Notes under the pieces: generated by a model
What the model was told of the DNA's origin: nothing
Databases searched by the model: none
What the model saw: the letters and a program-made list of their open reading frames with translations, nothing else
Shown: in pieces, positions 55,181 to 64,000 of the stretch
Layout: each line of letters opens with the position of its first letter
How positions within the stretch are numbered: position 1 is the stretch's first letter
Source of the DNA: Taeniopygia guttata
Taxonomy: Eukaryota > Chordata > Aves > Passeriformes > Estrildidae
Direction of reading: 5' to 3'
Assembly: GCF_048771995.1 (NCBI RefSeq)
Contig: NC_133032.1
Span: forward strand, 23,709,501-23,773,500
Length of the DNA stretch: 64,000 nt
Made by a program: the position numbers and the translations under genes

Positions 55181-57778
55181 CACATTGGAGAAGTGAACAA
55201 TAGCTCATGGCTTCAACTGAGAGGTCAGTTTGCACTCAGAAACTGCTCTGTGATGTGAACCAAGTCATTATGTTAGGATGATCTGGAGATTTGCTTCAAA
55301 ACTGCCTCTTGATCCAAACAAAAACGCTAAACCAGATGCACTCAAAGCAAGTGTTGAAAGAACATTGTTGTCTTTAGATCACCTGTGCCTGACTGGCCTC
55401 ACAAGGAAAGAGCTATACCCACATTTGCCTCGTCAAAGAAAGCTGGTTTCCTGTGGAAAAACATCAAGACAGTATTTCCCAGCAATATTTCTGATTTGAA
55501 GTGGTAGTACATGCAAATTGAGAACAGATACCCTGTAAAAGCTTCCTTTTTAAGCTGGAACTGAAATTATATGCAGACTGCTCTAGTTCTTGATACCGCT
55601 TCCAAGCACAGGGTTACATGAATTTGAAAACTGCTAAAAATATTTATGTTTGGTTCTTTTTTATGTGTCTGTAAAGTTGGCCCCTCTCTCTCAATTCATT
55701 AGGAAAAGTCACCTCAAAAAAAAAAAAAAATGGCAATATGATATGATCTGAATGTAATCCTCAAAATAACTTAAATTCCTCTCGTATTAATTGAACAGGA
55801 TTTTAAGAAGATTAAAAATATTTTCCATCAGGGATGAAGTGTATTTAATATTTTATTGCAAAATCTCATGTTCCTTAATGTCAGGTTAGAAGGATGTGGG
55901 AAAAAAAGCCTAATGACTAATCTAAGTAAGCTTATTTTCCTGAAATCTGCCACTGTGGGAGTATAACATGCATAAATTGGAACAATTGTCAGCAACTGTT
56001 TATCTGTCTTTTCTGAGTGGGGTTAAATCAGCTGTTGGTTAAAATCAATACGCTATCCTAACCTCCACTGTACCTTACACCAGATTAGCAAAACTGAAGC
56101 ATTCTGCAAACATAAGGCCAGGAGTGTTTTACTCCCAAATACACAGATTTACAGACTAACCAATAATTAAATGTGTTGGGCAAACTTAGAGTCACCTGTT
56201 TACTTTGTGGTTTGGAAGAATCCTCTAATTCTAACCAGATACCCTCTTTTCATCTCATCTTAGACATGACTCAGTCTCATTTCAGACTCAGATTTGGTAG
56301 CAAGATTTGGGAGACTCAGGTGTATTAACTCTTCAGGCTATACATATGTCAAAAGGCAGCAGAGCTTTTCTCAGCTATACTCTGCAAGTTTGATGTTCAG
56401 AGATGCCAAGAAATGTTGTTATGAACAGATATTATACACAATGAACCTCAGTGAGCCATACTTGAACATAGCACTTTTCAAAGGCTTGTGATTCGGGGGA
56501 GGATAGGAAAAAGCAAAGGAAGAATGGAAGAATGATGTATCTTGTTTTGTAGATCCCAATGTCCATAGTGTGGGCCAAAACCAACACTGGATTATTTCCT
56601 ATGAGCCACTACAAATAAAACAAATTGAATTTAAATTACCTATATGTCCAAACTCTTAAACCCCCTTGATCTGAATGGAAAGCAAAAGGTAAAAATAATT
56701 TCAGAGCTCACAGATGCCCTGAGACTGTATTTTACAAAATGCAGGAAAAAGAAAAAGGAAAAAAAAATTGCAAATTGAGCAAAATAAAATAGAAACAAAG
56801 CATAAAAATCCTGTAATCACTCACACAGGCAAGATAAGTGACCTCATGAAGCTAGATTCTAACTGAAACATCAATATGGAAAAACGTCTTTGAATTCAGT
56901 GTTAAGTAGGGAAAGATTAGCAATCCATTTTAAAAATCAATGCTTTGTGTTCTTGTTTTTCCTATGTATCTACTGCTTGTTTTTAAATAAGGGGGATAGA
57001 GACGAGGAAGTGAGCAGGAGTAGCCCCTTTGTTAGGGCAACAAAGTAGGAGCTAAAGTCAAAGGTTAGAGAGAATGGTGGAGACTGAGAGGGAGTGAGAA
57101 GTTGGAGCTCATAGAGAAGAAACATGTGCCCAACCCAAGAAAGGGAATGTTGTGGGAAAAGACCCTGCAATATGGAAATATCATATAAGAGAAATAGACC
57201 CATTTGAATAAATGGAAAACTCACCAGAAATTAGTAACTTCCTTCTGCTTTTTTCACATAGCACTGACCATACCTTTTACACAGAGGAACTTCTTAGGTG
57301 ACCACCCTCAGTGCTTCTAAGCACTATTAACTGCCTTAAGAGGTCTCCTCCAAGTCCTTGAATACGTAAGATCTCTTGCGTTTTTCAGTTTGGGCTCAGG
57401 GTGTAGAGAATCCAGCCACAAGCTTGTAAGATAAATCAGTGTGTACATTTTCATAAGATACGTATTTTTATTTTTTCTTTTAATACAGTTGTGTATGCAA
57501 CAGAGACAGAAGCCAATCTTCTAGTAACATCCTAAGAGATGTTTTTATGAACTTCAGAGCAGGAAGTAAGTAATCTTTCATCAGGTACACCTTCTGACAA
57601 GGATATATTAATGCTTATATTTCAACAAAAGGATCTTAAAAGGTTGGTGGGAAAGCTAGTATTGTTATACACAGATAAAAATAAGCAAAAGAAGGTAGCA
57701 GGTCTTTTCAAGGTCAGCGAATCAGTGAAATAGCAGTTTATTGTAAGGCCCATGTATTACTCATAAAATATACTTGTC

Positions 57779-57885
57779 TTTTTCTGCCTGGAGAATTCTT
57801 TTCCTCCTCCCAATTAATTTTTTTCTCCCTGTTTTCTCTCTTGCTTTTTCTTTGGTTTATTTTTCCTCACTTAACCTCTTTCTCT
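57779..57885. repeat. Pyrimidine-rich tract
   Basis: About 100 bases consist mostly of C and T, broken by a few purine groups. No tandem unit is visible. A tract of this kind could act as a mutable or DNA-structure-prone site; no gene was seen in it. Confidence 0.5.
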
Positions 57886-60149
57886 GATGCTAAAAAAAGG
57901 GATAAAAGGTGAAAACCTACAGGAACCAGCATAGTCAGACTCTTGTTTTTTACTGCCTTTTTCCTGTCCAGCACTGCCTTTTAATTTGTGGGAGATAACA
58001 GCAGGGGAGATCATTTCATGCTGTATATATTGCTGACACGTGGAATCAGGAAAAACAGTTGCACTCCTTCCTTTGAGAGTGCCTCTCTCAGCCAGGAAAC
58101 AATTCCTTTAATGAAGCAGCCATGCAGTACCAGGGCAGCCCAGCAGCCTTTGTTGTGATATTCAAATCTTGTATGCATGGCAGTATTTTTTACCAGCTCT
58201 ACTCCTAATCTTGCTACATTTATCGGTGTGTTGAATTTTCAGTTTTAAAGCATCACAGTAAAAAATAGCTCAATATTTTTCATTTATTTGCAAAAGTCCC
58301 ATTTTTGTCACAACTGTCTTATTTTAAATGTAAATGTCCCAGATTTGGATTTCTTAACTAAAGGAGGAGTTATAATATAGAAGATACAACAATTAAAACT
58401 ATGTAAAATACACTTTCATGTCTCTGAATGTTTGTTTATTCTTTCAGCTGTTCTCACTTTAAATTCCCCAAATCAAGACATGAAGCACATGAAAGGCTTT
58501 GGCTATTCTGCCTTTCACATCATTAAAATATAGTGCTGTTCTCAGGATGAGCTTTGTTGCTGTCTGATAAATATTCATAAAATGAATTCAATTCAGCAGA
58601 GTTCTGTAGTCTCACAAAATAAGTACTTCTAAAAAATCCTATCAGCTCTGCTAAAATTGCCTTTACTTTTATATAATTTTCTTAGCTTAAAAAAACCCCA
58701 AAAACCAATAGGAAGAGTTAAGCATTATATTTTTATATATTACAGGCACAGAATTATTAGAAATTTCTAGGATTGTGGTTTGTTATTCTGTGTGATAGGA
58801 CTAATATTGCAGAAGCTGATAGGTGTTGAAGCAACACAAAAAAATTAAGGAGCAGTGTAGAATCTCATAAGGACTACAAGTCTGTGCTGTGCCTAAGGGA
58901 GACTTACATGATATGAAGGGCTGTTTGGTTTAGGTGGGATGGGTATAATGTACATAAAGCAAATACAAATATTTGAATTCAGCTAAAATATAAGGTAGAC
59001 ATTTTCAAGATACTCATTCTTGAACGCTTTATTTTAAAGCACAAAAAAAAACGTAAACCATGAGAGTAACTAATGATATTAGTGATCCTGGCATTGAGTC
59101 TTGGAGTTGAGCTGCAGTGACTTAGCCTGTGCATGTTTGATCACTTCCAAAAACAGTTTTTCCACTGACACAGTTCTCTCAGTACACACTTGTCTGCATA
59201 CCAGCTCCTGCTGTCATCAGATCAGGGATTTTTGTCAGGTTGCACCTTTGTACCTGCATTGATTATAAGTTTGGCATTTGAATGACTCATTTTTCCAGAC
59301 CTGTTTAATACCAGAGATAGTCTAAGGGCAAAATGCATTTGCGGGTGGGACGAAATTATGGAACAGGAGAGCAGGTTGTAGTGCTGTTCAGTGAATGATC
59401 ACAGAAGTACACTTGACACAAGCATTACTATTGGTTCTTCTCCTCCATTTCAGTAAGGGTGGAAAAAAGAATATTTTGAGTTGGAGTATTTTGGGGAGTG
59501 GTCATTATTGTGTTATTTTCCAGCTCTCTTGAGCAAACCAGAAATTTTATCTCCAAGGTCATCCCAGACCCACAGCTGTTTTCAAGCTAGCCTGCCTACT
59601 CAAGAGTCTTTTGGAGACCTTAGGAAGACTCTGAGTTGAAACAGGACTTTTGTTTCGCGTTGATAACTGTTAAGTCTAAACTGTGTTTTGACCCCCGTGC
59701 AAATACAGCCTGGTAAGCCAGGTAACATGTAACTGCCTCCCTGGGCATTTTTGTATTTCTCCCACAGAGGCCAGATGAAATGTGTTATCCTGTTTTCCTC
59801 CCCGTTGCACGCCCTAGTTGGGAAGATTTGTCTCCTGCCTCCGCAGGTGATGGGGAAATTGCTGGAGGGAGGTTCCTGGGCTGACTCAGAGCTTCAAAGC
59901 ACGGCTCCGAAGGGTGGTACCGGCACCCTCCTCAGAGCTCCCCTCGGGGAGCGAGGTCCACCAGGCCTACTCGTCCCGCTGCTGCTGCGTGGAGGCTGCC
60001 GGTGCCACGGTACCCGCGGGGAGGGCAGCGCAGAGCAGCTGGGCCGCCCCACGCCCGCTGGGGCCTCGGCTCAAGCGGCTCCGGGCACCGCAGCGGCCGC
60101 GAGCCGCCCGCTCCGGGAGGCGCGGCTGTTAACGGCAGCGCCGGGGCCT

Positions 60150-60457
60150 TGAGGCGGGGCGGTGCCGCGGCAGAAGCACGCCCGACCGCCCCGTCGCAGC
60201 GATCCCGTGAGAGCAGTCGGGGACTGCGGGTAGAGGGATTTGAGAAAGGGGAAGGCGGGCTAGGGCGTGTGAGGGAAGGGCAGCCGGCGGGGAGCTGGGG
60301 CGAGGAAGGGCCGCTCTGTCGCGCCGAGCGGTCTGTGCCGGCCCCGCCCCTTCTAGGCCCGTCCCCGGCTGGTGCGCGTCAGCTGGGCGCGAGGCGGAGC
60401 TGAGGAGCGCGGCGCGTGCCGGGAACGTGCCGGGGGCCGAGGCGGCTGCGAGGACCG
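60150..60457 (+). promoter_or_regulatory. BOLL: Probable BOLL core promoter and 5' UTR
   Basis: GC boxes are visible at 60153-60162 (GGCGGGGCGG) and, inverted, at 60342-60350 (CCCCGCCCC). No TATA box is present. An in-frame TGA at 60401-60403 precedes the start codon, so the reading frame is not open further upstream. The start of transcription is not determinable by reading. Confidence 0.5.
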
Positions 60458-60475
60458 ATGGATGCCGAGGGCGCG
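60458..60475 (+). CDS. BOLL: BOLL coding exon 1 (MDAEGA)
   Basis: Only six codons (ATG GAT GCC GAG GGC GCG) precede a GTGAGG donor, in phase 0. Joining to the exon at 62485 keeps the frame and gives MDAEGA-ATDQMQTEA, comparable in length and position to the METES... leader recalled for a human BOLL isoform upstream of its MQTD. The start context is weak (C at -3, G at +4). The assignment depends on the downstream exon, because a six-codon exon carries no similarity signal of its own. An unseen alternative first exon remains possible. Confidence 0.75.
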
Positions 60476-62484
60476 GTGAGGAGCCCGGCGGGGCCGCGGG
60501 GCCGGGCAGCCGCCCCGGAGAGCGGGAGGGCGGGCGGGAGGGCGGCTGGGCAGCGGGACCGTCCCGCCGGGGCGCCCCGGCTCGCGCCCGCCCGCGCGGC
60601 ACCGCCATTTTGTATGTGGCGGCCTCAGGCTGTGGAGAAGCCGCTGGCGGCTTCGGGTGTGCGGGACACGGTGCCGGGGCAGCGGGGTCTGGCTCGGACC
60701 TTACAGCACACGGGCTGCGGAAAATAGAGGTGTTTAGGGCGCTTAATCACAAGCCCTTCCTGGAGTTAGGTTGTCTGACCGTGGGTGTGTTCAGTGTAAA
60801 AATGAATATAGCGGTTCTGCCAACGAGCCAGATGCGCTAAGTAATTGATAAAAATATATATGTCTGTATTATTTGGGGAAATTAATAAAAAAGAAGTTTA
60901 CAAAACAGTGGAAATAAATATTTAGAAGTAAGTGATGCGCTGATGGCACATATTTGGTTTTTTTTAATACTGTTTTCTTATTGCCACACTGTTGATAAAG
61001 AGGTGGTTATCACAATACAAATTTTAACATGTAACACTTAAAACCCACTGTGGTTTACAGTATTGTGAGTTCCTAAGTGGTGTGATTAATTCCTCATTTT
61101 TTCCATTGAGGTATTTGCATTTGTGCCTTATTTTAATATATCAGCTCTTAAAATGTGTGCAGAGACAATGCAGTTTAGGCTCTTTGAGGTAAGGAGTACG
61201 TTTCAGTTGTGCTGCTAATTGTTATAGTTGAATCCGGAAGTTTTTGTGCTAAAGACAGTTGCCAGATCATCGTGCAGTTGGGGTGTTGTATTTGGTGTGA
61301 GAGGTGGAGAATGTAACCTGCTTTGTCCCTCAGGAGTTTTTTGCTGCAAAAACGAGTCCTCCTGGGGAGTGACTGTGTTGGTTCCTTGCCTACTAGAGGT
61401 AGAGTTAGTTCAGGTTAGTACTCTAGAGTAGTATTCCCAGGAGGAGACATGCATACTATATTCTCTTGAGCAGACCAGGTTAACAACCTCAGGTTTTCCT
61501 CTCTCTGTGTTTCAGTACATTCAGAAAGGACTTGTGTCTTCTCTAAAACTGAAATTGTGTGAGCTAGGCTGGATTTATTGTCTTTAAGATATCCACAATA
61601 ATGGCATTAACCCGTTACTTAGAATTAGTAGGAGTAACTGAAATATTAAATAATTCTGTTGGAGAAGTTAGTGACAATACTACATGTCTGCTTTCCGGCT
61701 ATCATCTACACAGTTAGGATTGACTTTGTAAGGCAGTATTATTTTGTTTCGAAAAGAGTTTACAATTAAACTGCTTCATGGTTCGCAAGTGTAAGCATGC
61801 TGAAAGTTAAAACGTTAGCCAGGCTTCACCAAATACTTGTTTCTATGACATCCCATTGTGTTATATCCTTTTACTGGGGCAAGAGCAACCTGGTTGCTCT
61901 TCTGCAGAGGGAATTTCTGTTCAGACCACTGTGTGATGTGTTTGTAGGCCAAGAGGGTGTTGAATTAAAATACCAGTCTTCAGGACCTGTTCTCATCGGG
62001 TGTGTGGAGCTTGTTGATATCATGTGGTGGAATTATGGGCGCTCGGCACTTGGAAAATGAACTGGAGGTTGTTGCAGAGAATAGTCGTACAGCTGTGTGT
62101 GAGAGTACAGATTGAGTTTAAAATGTCCATTCTATACAGGTTTAAAATAAAGACTTTTTAGTAGAGAGATCTGTTGTATAATAGAATTCATAACCTGAAA
62201 TTTATGCAGCAGGGTGCTTTGCAAATTGAACCAAGATTGGTGTCCAGTTTAGAAGAGGTTTTAACACTGGACTTCAGACCATAGCGTATTCACCAAGTTA
62301 CTGAATTCATTAAGATTGAGCTTGTGTTTAAACACTGAACTACATTCTGAGTAAAAATACATGGTAAATGTTCAGGATCTGCTGTGTCTTCTGAAAAATT
62401 CTGTATGTATTGTCTGTTGAGAGTTGTTTCATTTACTGATAAATAACGCGTAAGATTTTGAAAATGTTTTCTTTCTATCATCAG
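60476..62484 (+). other. BOLL: BOLL intron 1
   Basis: A two-kilobase intron with a GTGAGG donor and a pyrimidine-rich TTTTCTTTCTATCATCAG acceptor. The first 250 bp are still CpG island and the rest is AT-rich. No other gene or clear repeat was seen. Confidence 0.75.
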
Positions 62485-62625
62485 GCCACTGATCAGATGC
62501 AAACAGAAGCTTTACCTTCATGTCCCAACACTATGTCACCGGTGAGGTTAAATAATCGGATCAGTTCTCCAAGGTCTGGAGCAGTTATTCCAAATCGTGT
62601 CTTTGTTGGAGGAATCGATTTTAAG
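62485..62625 (+). CDS. BOLL: BOLL coding exon 2, start of the RRM domain
   Basis: BOLL (boule-like) is the ancestral DAZ-family RNA-binding protein that controls translation in meiotic male germ cells. The 47 codons begin ATDQMQTEA and end VIPNRVFVGGIDFK. The end is nearly identical to the recalled human VIPNRIFVGGIDFK, and the middle (MSPVRLNN) matches human VSPVPLNN. VFVGGI is the RNP-2 motif on the first strand of the single RRM; the RNP-1 motif and the DAZ repeat come in later exons outside the window. Splice sites are TCAG|GCC and AAG|GTATTC, both phase 0. An internal ATG at 62497 corresponds to the shorter human N-terminus starting MQTD, so initiation there is plausible. Confidence 0.95.
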
Positions 62626-64000
62626 GTATTCTTCCCTCTTTTTGCTGCTAAATTATAATTTATAACTGTATAAAAATCACCAGGGAAAAGAGACACAGTC
62701 ATGTGTATTTGTTTAGTTGGCAAGTCCTCTTCACTTTAATGGCCAAACCTACAGTAGAGAATAAAGCTTTAAGCTTTAATTTGCATAACTGTCCTACAAA
62801 GTTCACTCTGTACACCTAGCTGATAGAAGCTTTTGACGCTTCTTCAGAGTTTTCTTTTTTCATAGGAGATAGCTTCTGTCATCAGCAGAGCTGATGGCAG
62901 AAAAGCATGTAGAAGACTTTGTTTATGTGTACCACTTAGTGTAATTTAATAAACTGTCACAATGTTTCATAGGTCCGTGGCTTTTGTTCCTCTAACACTT
63001 CTGGTTCACACAATGAATTGCAGTGTGTATATTCCTCACCACAGTAATTTTCTTAAACGCAGGAGTTTGTTTTTAAAATAAGTATGTAAACTTCTCTGGG
63101 TATTTTGCAGTATTGATCTTAATTCCTAGAATGCTCGTGCCTTTGTATATTCCCTAAAATCTTTAAATAGCAGTGAACATTGCACCACTCTTACCTTGTT
63201 CAGTTGCTTTTGTGATGAGCTTAAGGTTAAGGTTTTTCTCTCTTCCCACCTTAGATAATTAATTAAGGCATTGACTTGCTTGTTCAGTTGCTTTTGTGAT
63301 AAGCTTAAAGTTAAGGTTTTTCTCTCTTCCCACCTTAGATAATTAATTAAGGCATTGACTTGCAAAACATGCTTCGTCTGGGTAGCTGTTGCTTTGTTCC
63401 CATCAAGAGCATCTTCCCTGCATTAATCCTCTTAGGCTGAGGCCTTCTGAGTACTGACTCACTGGAAGAGGAACAAGAATTGATAATTCACTCAGGCTAT
63501 TTTGCATAACAAATGCAAGAAATTCCAGAATCTTCTGGTTTATTTGGCTGAGATAATTCAAATAGAGATGTTCATATTTTGAGATGTACAAGACCTTCAG
63601 TACATTTAGACTTTATTAAAGTGGCGTTTTGCACCAATAGTAAACAAATTTCTGGAGCTGTGAAAGGATCTCTTGCTACCTTCTGTTTTGACTGCAATTT
63701 CAAAGGTTAAACTAATTTTCTGTCTAACATCAATATTTTTATTAATTATCATACTTATTATTTGTTTTAAAGGGTCTCTTGACTTGGTTCAGATGCTGAT
63801 ACTTCAGAATTTATTATGGAATTGTATTTTCAACAACAGTTTAAGCATGTTTATAATCATAAAGAAGATGGATTTTTTTTTGCAGAGGGGAGAGGAAATA
63901 GAAGGGATGAGACCCTCTATGGCCATTTTAGTTGCTCTTCCATTTGGTATGATTCTTTATATCAAATACAGCCTTAAATTTCTGATCTAGTCCTCATAGG
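62626..64000 (+). other. BOLL: BOLL intron 2 (5' part)
   Basis: Follows the exon 2 donor. No sequence encoding the expected continuation of the RRM (a TNESDLR-like segment) was found before the window ends, so the acceptor is beyond it. It contains the 84-bp tandem duplication at 63195. It also has a strong-looking but apparently cryptic acceptor at 63885. Confidence 0.8.
63195..63362 (+). repeat. 84-bp tandem duplication
   Basis: Two head-to-tail copies (63195-63278 and 63279-63362) differ at two of 84 positions, both G to A. The high identity implies a recent duplication. The unit includes the string taattaattaa and a pyrimidine-rich segment followed by CACCTTAG, which resembles a splice acceptor, so the duplication also doubles a possible cryptic acceptor inside BOLL intron 2. 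Confidence 0.95.

Larger units (their letters stand above)
50621..59879. other. Intergenic region between PLCL1 and BOLL promoters
   Basis: About 9.3 kb of AT-rich sequence contains no open frame with recognisable similarity, no CpG island and no clear transposon. It includes an AT/GT-alternating patch near 51015-51055, a (CA)6 run near 53202, a 29-bp-spaced repeat near 53082, a short hairpin at 55150, a 14-base poly-A near 55718 and a pyrimidine-rich stretch near 57780-57885. Shared or germline enhancers could lie here, but nothing in the sequence singles one out. Confidence 0.75.
59880..60720. promoter_or_regulatory. BOLL: CpG island at the BOLL 5' end
   Basis: GC content and CG density rise sharply near 59880 and fall at about 60720. 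The island contains BOLL coding exon 1 and the first part of intron 1. It is GC-rich enough that overlapping open frames of over 100 codons occur by chance on both strands. CpG-island promoters of germline genes are commonly silenced by methylation in somatic tissue; that is general knowledge and is not visible here. Confidence 0.88.

Noticed and set aside
59751..60608. Open frames of 130-160 codons in the BOLL CpG island
   Set aside because: Same compositional artefact. Only the frame giving MDAEGA joins in phase to the BOLL exon at 62485.
63886..63990. Possible BOLL exon 3 after a T-rich tract ending TTTGCAG at 63885
   Set aside because: The acceptor looks strong, but the translation (RGEEIEGMRPSM...) does not continue the RRM after VGGIDFK and soon meets a stop, so it is treated as cryptic.
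1..64000. tRNA genes, CRISPR arrays, bacterial operons, telomeric or mitochondrial insertions
   Set aside because: Looked for by motif (B-box, regular spaced repeats, TTAGGG runs) and not seen. The TTTGGG-like run at 11541 is irregular and not telomeric.

Overview
The window is vertebrate nuclear DNA, most likely from a bird. It is mostly AT-rich and almost free of long open frames. It has two sharp CpG islands and a few old CR1 LINE 3' ends with the typical ATTCTATGATTCTAT tail. The two coding anchors found are the first exon of PLCL1 and the first two coding exons of BOLL. I recognised both by N-terminal protein similarity and by clean splice sites. No bacterial genes, CRISPR array, tRNA or rRNA gene, or intact transposon was seen.

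Layout: 1-49363 is read as intron 1 of PLCL1 (minus strand; exon 2 lies beyond base 1). It holds four CR1 fragments, several short tandem duplications, G/T-versus-A/C skewed low-complexity tracts and a striking 62-nt hairpin at 444-505. PLCL1 exon 1 coding is 49364-49624, inside a CpG island spanning about 49000-50620, with CCAAT and GC boxes upstream. The interval 50620-59880 is intergenic and AT-rich. A second CpG island (about 59880-60720) holds BOLL coding exon 1 (60458-60475). Intron 1 runs 60476-62484, exon 2 is 62485-62625, and intron 2 continues to the window end with a fresh 84-bp tandem duplication.

The two genes are divergent (head to head), with start codons about 10.8 kb apart. 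This matches my recollection of the PLCL1-BOLL arrangement on human 2q33. PLCL1 (PRIP-1) is a catalytically inactive phospholipase C-like signalling scaffold. BOLL is the ancestral DAZ-family germ-cell RNA-binding protein. They share a neighbourhood, not a known pathway. No convincing novel gene system is visible; the observation most worth a follow-up is the hairpin at 444-505.
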